From positions 149,204,434-149,268,433 of the forward strand of contig NC_134574.1 of NCBI RefSeq assembly GCF_050947875.1: 64,000 nt of DNA, written 5' to 3'. The stretch's first letter is position 1, and the number at the start of each line of letters is the position of its first letter. Shown here in pieces: positions 52,552 through 63,445 of the stretch. Origin of the DNA: Dermacentor variabilis. Its lineage: Eukaryota > Arthropoda > Arachnida > Ixodida > Ixodidae. The notes beneath the pieces were generated by a model, which searched no databases, was not told the origin of the DNA, and saw only the letters and a list, made by a program, of their open reading frames with translations. Position numbers and translations under genes: made by a program.

Positions 52552-53785
52552 ATGGAGACACAAATACTACGATGGAATGTTAGAGGGCTTATTCATGACC
52601 TTGACGATATTAGAGAACTTACCCAAACATAATCTAAAGTTGCTGTTTGTTGAAGAGACACGTCTCATACATACGAACACAAATTTTCTTCGAAATTACA
52701 CCATCTGCCGAACAGATCGTGACGAGGATGGCGCCTCCGGCGGTTTAGCAATAGTAGCCGAAAAGTCTATAGCTTGCGGGCATGTCTCACTTCAGACGCC
52801 GCTTGAGGCAGTGTCAGTTCGGACCATTCTTTTTAATATGTTGGTAACTGTATGTAACGTTTATACACCCCCGAACCATTACCTCCAAAAAGCAGTCTTT
52901 TATCATCTCATTGATCAGCATCCCAAGCCTTACATACTCGTGGGAGATTTTAACGCTCATAACACGATGTGGGGAGACCCACGATGACACGCAAGAGGTC
53001 AACTCATTCAAAACTTTATTTCAAACTACGGTGTGTGCCTCTTCAGTAAGAAGGGACGGACGTATTATAATCCTCACCATAACTCATACTAGTCAATATA
53101 CCTTTCGATCGGCTCCCCTTCTATATTCTCTGATTTAGAATGGCGCATAATTAAAGATCCATTCGGAAGTGATCACCTCCCAGTAACACTGAAATTATTG
53201 ACCCAATATGGTTACTCTCCACATGTCTCACGCTGGAAACTGGCCTCAGCTGTCTGGGAACCTTTTAAGGAATCCCTCTACTCGTGAGGAGATTTTATAA
53301 ATAATTTTAGCATAGATAGTGCTGTTTCATACCTTACCGCTTGTATCATTGACGCCACTGATAAGTTCATTCCTCAAACAAGTGGCATACCCTTCAGAAG
53401 ATGGGTCCCCTGGTGGAGTGACGATTGTAGAGAGGCATGGAAGAGACAGAATAACGCTTCGGGAAAACAACGTGAATATCCAACAGCCGAAAGTGTAATA
53501 GAATTTAAACAGGTTAAATCCCAGGGAAGAAGGACGCGACGACAGACAAAGAGGGGGCAAGCTGGCAGCAGTTTCTCTGAGGAATAAATTCGTATACTCA
53601 AGAAGCTAAAGTATGGGATGGTCTGAAAAGGCTAAAGGGACAAGAGGTTCATCCGTTGTCCCTAGTGAACGATGAAGCGAACAGGTTGGAAAGCCAAACT
53701 GACGCTCTTGGCGAACGCTTCCAGCGCGTTTCCAGTTCTAACCATTATTCCGAGGCATTCCTAAAGCACAAACAAGTAGCAGAAA
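52552..53785 (+). pseudogene. LINE ORF2, endonuclease and linker
   Basis: METQILRWNVRGLIHDLDDI (first motif) begins at 52552. After a frameshift near 52615: LLFVEETRLIHTNTNFLRNY (Glu block, here VEETR), GGLAIVAEKSIACGH, VTVCNVYTPPNHYLQKAVFY, YILVGDFNAHNTMWGDPR (GDFN), a TGA at 52985-52987 and a shift, then RGQLIQNFISNYGVCLFSKK and FGSDHLPVTLKLL (SDH). The linker WKLASAVWEPFKESLYS and WWSDDCREAWKRQNN leads to QTDALGERFQRVSSSNHYSE near 53700-53758. No RT follows. Confidence 0.84.
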
Positions 53786-53888
53786 CACTTGCAGTAGCAG
53801 TAGCACGTTGCGACACAAGCAGACAACACTTGCACTGTGCCGAAATTCTTGGGTATATGGATAAATTCTTCTTCTGCATTCTCTTTCT

Positions 53889-54494
53889 GTTACTTTCTTG
53901 TTGTAGAAACAAATTAACACTCCAACTATTACGAACAACATTTGCTCACCATAAAGTTGCAAAAAATATCGTTGACGCGCCCTGGGCAGCCAATCGTATA
54001 GCTCGCCCAACTGACGTCATTAGGGCAAATTACGTCAAATGAGTAAATGCGGCTGAAAATGCAGCCTAGAAGTGCGCTGCGATCGACAGCTATGTATGTT
54101 TTTAAAACCTTATAATAAGTTACACGCTTTATGTGGAGCACTTAGATGCGTCAATAAATGTTCAGAAGGACCTACTATTTATTACGAATCGGTACATTTG
54201 TACAAAATTGTCAAAATCATTTCAAGGTCCCTTTAGGCCTCAGCGTAAAGCGTGTAACTTATTATAAGGTTTTAAAAATGTACATCGCTACCGATCGCAG
54301 TGGTATCACTCGCATGAGTTTTCAGCCGCCCCTGACGGCGTGACGCGTCGTGACCATATGACGTCAGATGGACGAGCTATCCGATTGGCTGCCCAAGGTG
54401 CGTCATTGACACTTTCTGGAAATCTATGGCGAACAAATGTTCTTCGTATTAGTTGGCATGTTAGTTTATGTGTTCCTATACAAAAGAAAGTAAC
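53889..54494. repeat. Long inverted repeat / foldback element
   Basis: Arms 53889-54131 and 54246-54494 are inverted copies (~245 bp, roughly 70-75% by eye) around a 114-bp spacer. Paired blocks: GTTACTTTCTT with AAGAAAGTAAC, GGGCAGCCAATCG with CGATTGGCTGCCC (one mismatch), TGACGTCAT with ATGACGTCA, and AAAACCTTATAATAAGTTAC with its complement. Each arm gives short open frames (AANRIARPTDVI in one, AANRIARPSDVI in the other) because the arms are homologous. No transposase; ends and TSD not defined. Confidence 0.8.
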
Positions 54495-54537
54495 ATAGAG
54501 AGAATGCACAGTGACAATTTATCACTACACTGAAGCA

Positions 54538-55229
54538 CTTCCAGCACACAGTAAGTGCCGTGCGCTTGTGTTGCAACGTGCTCTGCGTTAACGCAAGCTG
54601 CGCGGTCTGTGTTGCTCTCCATCTGTCTTTTCGCGAGCACCATGCTTCGCCCTTGTTACGTTGTGGGCTGCAAACGTAGAGATTATCGTTATGTCAAGCT
54701 GCGGCATCGTGTCCCTCTTCAAATCACACATGCATGGCAACTGTTGGTTATTTGTGTCACCCGTTAGGCAGCTGTGTTCTGGTTTTCGAGTACCAGCGAG
54801 AAATGAATGGTCGCCACCTACTCAAGCAGCATCTAGACCAGCGCGCCGCAAATGGAACATTCCTACCTCGTGTTTGCGGTCGACGCTTCCCTCGTCGCGC
54901 TTGAGCACAACTATTCAAGTTAGGGTTGGCTGTGTGAACGTGTGTGAACGTTTATACCAACAATGACGTGTGGCCAGTCTATCGTGTAAGTTGCGCGGTT
55001 GAGGCGAGACACTTGAGCCCCTGAAACTGGAGTGTCCGACTTTCACTTTATTCTTTGAGGTATGTCCTCTTGCTTTTTCTTTCGTCTTTCCTCCCCTTCC
55101 CATCTTCCATTCCTATGTTTCTGTCTCTCCTTCCTGTAGAGTAGGCAGGCGTTGTGCCCCTTCCGTTGGCAGTTGCCAGCCTGCTCCTCCCTTTCCCTTT
55201 CCTGTCAAGTAAAATGATTTGTTAAATGA

Positions 55230-55315
<86 letters not shown>

Positions 55316-56245
55316 ATCCTGCGTGAGTTCTGAGAGTTGGTTAATTTTTTCAATAGGCCGTATACGACGCTGCCTACGTCAGGGGTAATGTGTTTTGAAG
55401 AATAATCCCAGCCTTACTTTTTCTTGCGGCAGTTTCGTGACGGGTTTTCAACTTTATAATCTGTTCCACTTGAATAACTATGTAGTACAGCTCCGTGTTA
55501 AAGCAAGAGAAGGATGTAATCTAATTTCTTGATGCCATCCTAGACGACCGCATATCGATGAGGGCAAAATGCAAAAAACGCCCCTGTACCGTGCAACAAA
55601 AAAATCACACGGTGCTTTAAATGCACGATAGTAACTGATGCGTACGTTGGGCGCGAGTTGTTATGTTCGAGAATGTCATTTATGCGTTTTCGTGGGGCGC
55701 AGAAGACGTGGCAAGGCTTGCGGGCAGCGCCACTGAAATATGGAACAAAAAAGGTCACGCATATTGAGACGACTGCGTTTGGCAAACAATAAACTCGAAA
55801 TCCTATGATACTTGCCTTGAACGTGTGACGTCTGTACGAAGAACCCTTGGTTAAAAATAGCAACAGCGTCAGCACAGCATGCCCTGGCGGACGCCGCGAC
55901 AAATGAGATGCATGTTCAGAAATTCTGACTTCTGTTAGGCACAGGCTCTTCTTTTTCTGTTTCTTTTACACGTGGGAAGGTGATACATTGTCTGTGAAAG
56001 ACACCTGCTTTGAAAAAAGGTAGCGCCATCCCTACGGTTTTCTGCAGCCGATGAAAATAAGTTCGCCGTGTTACTACAAAGGAAGACTGTCCGCGATCCT
56101 GATAATCTCTACACCTGCCATCTTGGATCACCTCACGCGCCACCTATAATTTGTGTGCATTCCAATGTTATTCGCATTGAAGACAGATGGTCGCGCCGCG
56201 CAGTGGCCAGTGAGAAAAATGCTTCAGGGATTATGGGCACAGTTG
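54538..56245 (+). repeat. Repeat Z, copy 1
   Basis: ~1.7 kb that recurs in direct orientation 2.85 kb downstream. Blocks in order: CTTCCAGCACACAGTAAGTG, a short frame MLRPCYVVGCKRRDYRYVKL (54642), GAATGGTCGCCACCTACT, TTGAGCACAACTATTCAAG, ACTTTATTCTTTGAGGT, an (AAT)n tract, ACGGGTTTTCAACTTT, a Ruka-like piece (GACCGCATATCGATGAGGGC), CGCCCCTGTACCGTGC, AGAATGTCATTTATGCGTTT, CGCCATCCCTACGGTTTTCT and CAGTGGCCAGTG. Unclassified. The CYVVGC frame opens like a THAP-type zinc finger, but the rest of the domain is absent. Confidence 0.8.
55230..55313. repeat. (AAT)n microsatellite, ~84 bp
   Basis: About 28 AAT units inside repeat Z copy 1. The matching tract in copy 2 is shorter, so it expands or contracts independently. 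Confidence 0.96.
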
Positions 56246-57389
56246 GGCTCCGTTCGTGCGGTTACGTTTCTTGGGCCCTATAACGTAAGACTATTCCAAT
56301 ATGTTTTTCCAATACCTTGACGTCAAATGTGCGTAACCACCAACGTAAGTACCGGGCGGTCACCCACAGGGTTTTCTACACAGACCAATCATAGGCTCTC
56401 CTCATTCATAGGAGCTCACTTTTTTTTTACTTGAAGAACGAATAACATTGTCTGCACTCATCGGCTTGTCTTATCTAATTGGCTGACATGGGGCGAGGAT
56501 CACGCTGAATTGGAGAGAGATTGGATAGAGCCGACCCAGTGCACAGAAAGTCGCTAGTTGGATGAAGCAAAGCCGGCTTCTGCGATTGGTCCGCTTTCCC
56601 TTACTTACCTTGCGGCGGCTGGTCGAAAGTCGTGGGGGCATGCAACGCAAGCTTAAGAATGACGCTAAAATGGATTCTGAGCAAGAAAGAGTGTGCAGAA
56701 TGCTGTCGTAAACATACCGAAATCTCTCGAACATGTTACACGGCCATGCAGTGAGGTTTTATATGCGCAAATAAATCCATGCTCTCCAGCAGATGCGTGT
56801 AGCCAGCGCCTGAGCGATCGGGGGCTGCCCTGATTTATTCTTTTGGGAAAGGGGGAGTCTGCGGCTATTCAGCAGAAAGCTGAATTTTGTTGGCCATATT
56901 AGTGCATCTTTAATGCGTACACGTCAGTTTGACGCGGTGAGTTTTTGCGGTTTTGTGACGTCGCGGGACAGTCAGGTCAAGTGGGTAAAAAGGCCTAAAA
57001 CGTTTGACCACTAGCTGGGGACTTATGGCGAAAAGGCGTCTAATCATAACTATTTTTCTTTTTTCGGCCAAATCATGCATAATCAGTGTGGTCACGTCAT
57101 ATCAGATGAGGAGCTATCACGGTTTTTGGGACGTCACGTGGCAGACAGGTCAGCGGGGGGTGCTCCGAAAAAAGTGTTTGACCAATCACAGAGGGCTGGT
57201 TACAGAATTGAAATCGAAAATTTTGGAACCATTTTAGGTTATAGCGTTCCAGATATATTGACAGCTTGTATTTACGCCATGAAAATAAAAGCATTTAAAA
57301 ACAACAGTATATACAGGGTGTTTCAGGGAACACACTAAAAATGTTTTTAATAGTTGCCTGTGGCGGATAGCAATATTGTAGTTGTGAGC
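56246..57389. repeat. Spacer with a 172-bp-period direct repeat
   Basis: No gene recognised. 56915-57022 and 57087-57196 are related direct repeats: CACGTCA..., CGGTTTTGTGACGTCGCG / CGGTTTTTGGGACGTCACG, GACAGTCAGGTCA / CAGACAGGTCA, and GTTTGACCA in both. CAGGGTGTTTCAGG at 57315 resembles the end of some DNA transposons; no partner end found. Confidence 0.55.
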
Positions 57390-58368
57390 CTTCCAGCACA
57401 TAGTAAGTGTCGTCTGCTTGTGTTACAACGTGCTCTGTGTTAACGCGAGCTGCGCGGTCTGTGTTGGTCTCGACCTGTCTTTTCGCTAGCACCGGGGTTT
57501 CCACTTGTTACGTTGTGGGCTGTAAACGTAGAGATCAGCGTCATGCCAAGCTGCGACATCGTGTCCCTGTGCAAATCACACGTGCACAGCTACGGTTGCT
57601 TATTTGTGTACCCGTTAGGTAGCTCTGTCTGGTTTTCTAGTACCAGCGGAAAATGAATGGTCGCCACCTACTGAAGCAGCGTCTAGACTAGCGCGGTCCA
57701 AAAGCAATGCTCCTGCCCCGTTCTCGCGGTCGACGCTTGCCTCGTCGCGCTTGAGCACAACTATTCAAGCTAAATGTTGGCTGTGTGAAGTGTGTGAACG
57801 TATTATATCAACAGGGACGTGTGGCCAGTCTATTGTGTACGTTGCGCGGTTGCTGCGAGACACTTGAGCACCCGCTACTGGAGCGGCCCTCTTTGATTGC
57901 ACTGTGCACATGGCTATGGTGAGGGAGTATCCTCTCCTTGACTTACGTTGTACGACACTCGACGAATGTTTTTTACCCCAGTGGCAGTGCGTCTCCACAC
58001 GACCGGGCTTATCGCGCTTTCCTTAACTTCATAGAAGTAACTAACTTAGGTTTAGGTTGGTAAGTTATTTCTGTTTTCAAATGGCAAGTCCTGAGACACA
58101 TTTTTTTCTATTTGAAAATTCTATAGTAGCGTTTCCTGCAGCGACTAGCCCTACACTGCGTGGCCTGTACTGTATGTGTTCGACTTTATTCTTTGAGGTT
58201 TGTGCTCTTGCTCTTTCCTTCGTCTTTCCTCCCCTTCCCATCTTCCATTCTTATATTTCTGTCTCTCCTTTCTGAAGAGCAGTCAGGCGTTGTGCCCTTT
58301 CCATTGGCAGTTGCCAGCCTGCTCCTCGCTTTCCCTTTCCTGTCAAGTTTAATAATTTTTTCAAATGA

Positions 58369-58429
<61 letters not shown>

Positions 58430-59383
58430 GAGGTGATGATGATGAGGATGAATTCTGGGTTAAGTCTGAGAGTTGGCTAAATTTTTTATTAAGCCATATG
58501 CTACGCTGCATAGGTTCGAGGTAATGTGTTTGAAATAATTATATATCCCAGCCTTACTTTTGTGCGCGGTAGTTTTCTGACGGGTTTTCAACTTTCTAAC
58601 CTATTCCGCTTGAATAACTATGCAGGACAGCTCCTTGTTAAAGAAAGAGAAGCAAGTAATTTAATTTATTTCTTCCGGCCTCGACGGCCGCATTTCGATG
58701 GGGGCCAAATGCAAAAAACGCCCCTGTACCGTGCAAGAAAAAATCACACGGTGCTTTACATGCACGACAGTCGCTGATGCTTACGTTGGGCGCGAATTGT
58801 TATGTTCGAGAATGTCATTTATGCATTTTCGTGGGGCGCACAAGACGTGGCAAGGCTTGCGGGCAGCGCCACTGAATTATGGAACAAGAAACGTCACGCA
58901 TATTGAGACGACTGCCTTTGGCAAACAATAAACTCGAAATCCTATGATACTTCCCTTGAACCTGTGACATCTGCACGAAGAACCTTTGGTTAATAATAGC
59001 AGCAGCGTCAGCACAGCATGCCCTGACGGACGCCGCGACAAATGAGATGCATGTTCAGAAATTCTTTGACTTTTGTTAGGCACAGGCTCCTTTTTTCTGT
59101 TTTTTTTTACACATATGAAGGGGATACATTGTCTGTTAAAGACACCTGCTTTGCAAAAAGGTAGCGCCATCCCTACGGTTTTCTGCAGCCGATGAAAATA
59201 AGTTCGCCATGTTTCTACACGGACACGTTGTCCGCGATCTTGGTAACCTCTACTCCTGCCATCATAGATCACGTCACGGGCCACCAATAATTTGTGTGGA
59301 CTGTAATGTAATTCGCTGTGCACACAGATGGTCGCGCTGCGGAGTGGCCAGTGCGAAAATGCTTCAAGGATTATGCGCAGCGT
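57390..59383 (+). repeat. Repeat Z, copy 2
   Basis: Direct copy of 54538-56245 with an extra ~290 bp (about 57886-58172) absent from copy 1. It has the same order of blocks, including CYVVGCKRRDQRHAKLRHRV (near 57510), the AAT tract and the Ruka-like piece (GACGGCCGCATTTCGATGGG at 58684). The minus strand is open for 178 codons (59413-58877); copy 1 has the same peptide pieces (HRLQKTVGMALPF, KAGVF.RQC) but in a shorter, shifted frame. I see no domain, and the repeat context makes a real gene unlikely though not excluded. Confidence 0.8.
58368..58429. repeat. (AAT)n microsatellite, ~62 bp
   Basis: About 20 AAT units in repeat Z copy 2, followed by GAGGTGATGATGATGAGG. Confidence 0.96.
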
Positions 59384-59829
59384 ACTTTCTAACGCATTGC
59401 GCTTGAGCACCATACTGTACCACTCCTTTTAAAAAGCAACAGGAGCAACTAATTAATTTCATTTATACCGGCCGCCGCGGCTGTTTTTCGGTAGGTGACA
59501 AATGGAGAAATGTCCGTGTGCTGCGCAACATGCTAGCACACCATGCTGGATACGCACAATAATTACTCCTAAATATTTATTTCATACATACTGCTTGCCT
59601 TCATATGGAAGCAAGACACAGAAAAAAATTGCATCAATTGAGGAATGACTAACTGTTAAGCGCTAGTTAATATTGCGGCTAAAAACAAAGCATAGTTGAG
59701 CAGTACAGTAAGAGGGTGTCTCCTTCCTGAGTGAGCCCTTAACTGTTAATGAAGAACAATACATAAGCAGAAGGTCAACAACAAATGTACGTGCGAATAA
59801 ATTGAAAACAAAATGTAGTGTCCATATAA
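59384..59829. other. No gene; weak Ruka-like words
   Basis: CCGGCCGCCGCGGCTGTTTT, GTGACAAATGGAGAAATG and CCGTGTGCTGCGCAACA at 59469-59530 look like a decayed SINE body. Otherwise nothing. Confidence 0.35.
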
Positions 59830-60575
59830 GCGATCTCTACAACCACGATACATAGTTGTATGCATATTTTTCAAGCATAGGAAGAAAATTGCCAGGTGAG
59901 CCAATTATAATATCTCTGGGCAATGAATTCCTATCTCTGATCGTTCACGGAAAGAATGAATACCCGAATGGTGTCATTGTGGAAGTTATGTTCAATTAAA
60001 TGTATAGGATGTTAGTTCTAGTGTTTCCCCGATCAGAGAAAGATAGAAATGTGTGACTGTTTAGTTTGTATATAGCCCCCATTAAGGAGGCGAAATAGAA
60101 ACTTCAGGCGTGAGAATTTTGCACCCTTGCAAATAGTTGGTAGGCAAGCTTTGATAAGGAATTTTGTCGGGCAATCATTGCGGTTGTACTTAATATAAAT
60201 GAACCTTACGGCTTTTCTATGGATTGCTTCTAGGCGTTTTATGGGGTGTTTGGCATAGGGAACCAAAAGGCAGTGCCATATTCTAGCATAGGACGAACGA
60301 GTGAGGTGTAGGCTTGAATGTTAGTGTCAGGTGAGGCCGATTTTATGGCACATTTAAGCGAACAAATTGCTGAATATGTTTTAGAAGAAATGTATGACAC
60401 ATGTTTGTTCCATTTCAAATCAGATGATAGAATAATGCTCAAGTGTTTATACTCATCGACAATCTTTCCTTTGTGCTGTTCGATCGCGTAGGTGAACGCT
60501 AGCTGGACTTTTTCTCCGCTTACTCTCATAAAAACAGCCTTGTAAGAATTAATCTTCATTCGCCATGCCTGACAT
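59830..60575 (-). mobile_element. 3' part of a CR1-like LINE, minus strand
   Basis: RT C-terminus in pieces. 60559-60239 reads MKINSYKAVFMRVSGEKVQL, YKHLSIILSSDLKWNKHVSY and YTSLVRPMLEYGTAFW. A frameshift near 60250 leads to VPYAKHPIKRLEAIHRKAVR, FIYIKYNRND and RLKFLFRLLNGGY. After a stop, TPFGYSFFP, stop, TIRDRNSLPRDI near 59990-59900 gives the conserved FFPRTIxxWNxLP block in decayed form. No catalytic palm remains; 5'-truncated near 60575. Confidence 0.82.
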
Positions 60576-60659
60576 GAATTTCGTATTTGCGCAAGCTAGT
60601 AATCTATTGTTTATTATGGTCAAGCAACGTAATACTTACTAACATACTTATTAATTAGT

Positions 60660-60925
60660 AACATTATACTTACACTGGGCGTGAATGGTTATATGCAAGA
60701 ATTCCATTTATGAATTTACGCGGGGCGCGCAAGGAGTGTGGACAGCGCGACCGAAAAACACAACAAAAAGCTCGAGCATACCAATACGGCGGCATTCGTC
60801 AAAAATAATATCGCACTCTTATGAGGCTTGCATTGAACGTACTACATCTGTACAAACGGAGCTTCAGCGCTCCATGCCTTGACGAATGCCGCGACAAATG
60901 AGATAGCCGCTCTCGAGATATTCAG
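60660..60925 (+). repeat. Repeat Z, copy 3 (partial, diverged)
   Basis: CTGGGCGTGAATGGTTATATG, AAGAATTCCATTTATGAATT, ACGCGGGGCGCGCAAG, CTTATGAGGCTTGCATTGAA and GACGAATGCCGCGACAAATG follow the same order as 55640-55915 in copy 1. An internal part only. Confidence 0.7.
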
Positions 60926-61039
60926 ATAAAAGACAAGCAAACATAAAGGTCACACAGGGCACAAGAAGGAACATAGAGGAAACATGATTGTCAGGATCAT
61001 TTCCATATGTTAGGAATGCTTAACTATTTCGATGAATTT

Positions 61040-61455
61040 TATTTTGGCTTTCATTTATACGTTCCGAGTAATGAATATGACTCGGCTGTTTGAGCAGCTT
61101 TACGTACATACACACGCACAAACTACGAGTTAACCAGAAGCTGCACAAGTAGTATCGTTGAGTATGCATACAGGAGTCTCTCTTTTTATCTCGCTTAGGG
61201 TTGGTGAAATAAGCGCTGAAAGGACAATATGTTTTCAAGCTCTCTCATGCACCAACTTTTTGTTAATTCTTAAATAACTGGATTATTTTTATTTCGCCTT
61301 CCAGTTTGACATTTCGAATAAGCACCTTGCCTCGACTATTTAAGCAGCTCTACACGCCCATACGAACATGCGAGCTACGAGTTTGCCAGAAGCTGCACAG
61401 GTACTTTCGGTAAGTATGCATGCATACAGGCACTCTTTTTTTCCTTCACTCAGAA
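61040..61455. repeat. Two-unit direct repeat, ~255-bp period
   Basis: 61045-61200 and 61298-61450 share, in order: TTCCGAGTAATGA / TTTCGAATAAGCA, GCCTCGACT / GACTCGGCT, GAGCAGCT / AAGCAGCTCTAC, CTACGAGTT, CCAGAAGCTGCACA, GAGTATGCATACAGG / AAGTATGCATGCATACAGG, and CTCTTTTT. Diverged local duplication, non-coding. Confidence 0.7.
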
Positions 61456-63145
61456 GGATGCACTTCGTTGATTTGCGTTTTCTGAATGCGAACGCCGTCT
61501 TACACTTTATGGAGACGCGAAGAAGGTGTGCTGTGCTGGACATCAATGAGGTCGTACGAACTCACCTATTCATCTGTTAAAAGTTAAAATGCGCGTTGAA
61601 ATCGTCGAATCGAGGCTACGTTGCCCAGAACGTGTCACCCCGCCTCCTCTCCTCATATTTAATGCGGCAGCTATACGTGCAATGTGCCTGCTTTTTTTGG
61701 TTTAGAAAGGCAACCGATCCAATTTGCGTCCATGTTCGTGCTCTCATTTGTTTGGCGCCGTCGTTGGCGTCGCCTACGTCGTCGTCCTGTCACGGTATCT
61801 GTGCGAGAGACGTACAGTGCGTTTGAATGCGAAAACGAGGAAGCCACGAGGGCACACATCCTCGTGCTCCATTCAATCGACTCTGACGTGCAGCCAGCCC
61901 GGCGCTCGGCCTCCCACTGCTGACATCAGCGTTGTGCGAAAGTAGCTAGCTCTGGGTATAGTTTAACACTATTGTGCAAGGAGGGTTTGGAGCGCATGGG
62001 ACAGTACACGTCACGCAAGAAAAAACTGGCAGTGGCTTAGCTCAGCTATGGCAGAATATACGTAGCAAAGCAAAGGCATAGCATGGTCAGCCTTGGTTAA
62101 TCTTCATTGCAAGTCCAGGTTATTGTGGTTGTCTAGCTATGCTGCGGTGTTAGCCAGTCGTTCGGCGCGCTGTTCGTCTGTTTCCTGGGCGATTCGTTTC
62201 CTCTTCATCTCGTTCCGATGTCGATCCCAGCCTCCTTCTTCTTACCATAATTATCGCCGTCCATACTGCCGCCTCAAGTGTGGTTGCGGCGCACGCGAGA
62301 ACTCCTTTTCAATCCTCCGACATGTTATCAGGCATGCGACCCAGCTGGCTAAGCGAGCGGAGGCGAGCGCGACGACGAGGAACGCGTGTGACGTCATAAC
62401 AAACGGCGGCGGTCAAGGTGCGGCGCTGCGCAGCGGCGGAACACGCGGAACACCTGTGGTTCGGTGCTACCAGTAGCGCATGCGCAGTAGTGACTAGGGA
62501 GCGAGAGAGAGAGAGAGAGAGAGAAAGAAAGAGAAATATCCGCGGCGAGGCGCGCGCTGTGACGCCATGTGCCTCCTCGGAGCACCACCACGGCAAAATC
62601 GCACTTTCGCGGCCAGTAAAGCTGTCGCTTTCAAATGCTGGCGATGTTTCTTGTTTCAACTCGGGCACCACTGAGATGCGACGCCTAAACGCACGTGGTA
62701 GCGCTCCTGTTCGATCTAGCGTTCTGAAAAGCGCAACAAATGCTCTGATTCTGCTGCACAGCCACAGTTGCCTCACGTTCCGTGTTGCGCCAAGATGTTG
62801 CTCCTGGGACGCAACACCGTCTGAGGAGCTTCAGCGCAACGCTACACCTTGCTATCACTTTTAATGCATCGTCGTTGGGGCGAAAATGTCTAATATTTAG
62901 AATTTATTTTAAATGGTCAACAGCCTCACGGGCTCTAGTAGGAGTAATGCTGTAGGACGGAGGGGGGGGGGGGGGGTGGCAGAGCGCTTCCGTATACAAG
63001 ATATCAGGCACGTTTGGAAAGTAGGGGGACGTGGCGAACGAGGCCTTCGCCCATTTTCGCAAGTGAAAGAAAGAATAAATGTACAAGCAATGATGCCCTC
63101 ATTTCTCTCCCGCAAAGATACGCACCTGCTGGGTTGCAAAGAAAC
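61456..63145. other. Unassigned, GC-richer stretch
   Basis: No gene recognised. 61750-61800 is rich in CGTCG words. 62417-62864 (plus) and 62776-62309 (minus) are both open for ~150 codons over the same DNA, with low-complexity RERERERERE from a (GA)n tract at 62503-62535, so I treat them as chance. A G15 run lies at 62962-62976. Confidence 0.45.
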
Positions 63146-63445
63146 TTATTTCACCGTCATATTGTGATCACCAGCAACAGCAGCCAATTTTTCTATCCAC
63201 CGCAGGACGAAGGCCTCTCCCAGTGATCTCAAGTTAGCCTTGCCTGGCTCTACTTGATTGCAACTTGCACCTGCAAATTTCCTACTTTCATCACCCTGCC
63301 TCAACGGCGCTTTCCTTCCCTTGGCACCCATTCTGTGACCCTCATGGTCCACCAGCCGTATGCATTATGTGGCCTGCCCCGCTTCATTTTTTTCTCTTAA
63401 TAATTAGAATATTGGGTAGCTGGGTTTGCCCTCTGATCTACGTCG
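63146..63445 (-). mobile_element. 3' end of an RTE-clade LINE, minus strand
   Basis: The minus strand reads WTMRVTEWVPREGKRR near 63360-63310, then after a frameshift SRKFAGASCNQ and LRSLGEAFVLRWIEKLA, stop at 63146. The same C-terminal landmarks in the RTE copy at 24.5-24.7 kb read SLRVTDWIPREGKRSG and SMGEAFALQWA. Only the last ~90 codons remain. Confidence 0.82.

Larger units (their letters stand above)
50790..53785 (+). mobile_element. Jockey/R1-like LINE, 5' portion
   Basis: Unusually, the 5' end is kept and the 3' end lost. A ~540-bp GC-rich leader (from about 50790, CCCTGTCAAGCGCCCCGCAG) precedes ORF1 (about 51330-52523). ORF2 starts at 52552 with the endonuclease. The element breaks off near 53785 in the linker before any RT block. 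Most LINE copies are 5'-truncated, so this one probably lost its 3' part by deletion or later rearrangement. Clade by eye; I or Jockey groups remain possible. Confidence 0.82.

Noticed and set aside
58877..59413. 178-codon minus frame as a gene
   Set aside because: Lies wholly in repeat Z; the equivalent in copy 1 is shifted and short. Kept only as a note under the repeat.
62309..62864. ~150-codon frames on both strands
   Set aside because: Driven by a (GA)n tract (RERERE on one strand, SLSLSL on the other) and GC-rich flanks; mutually antisense.
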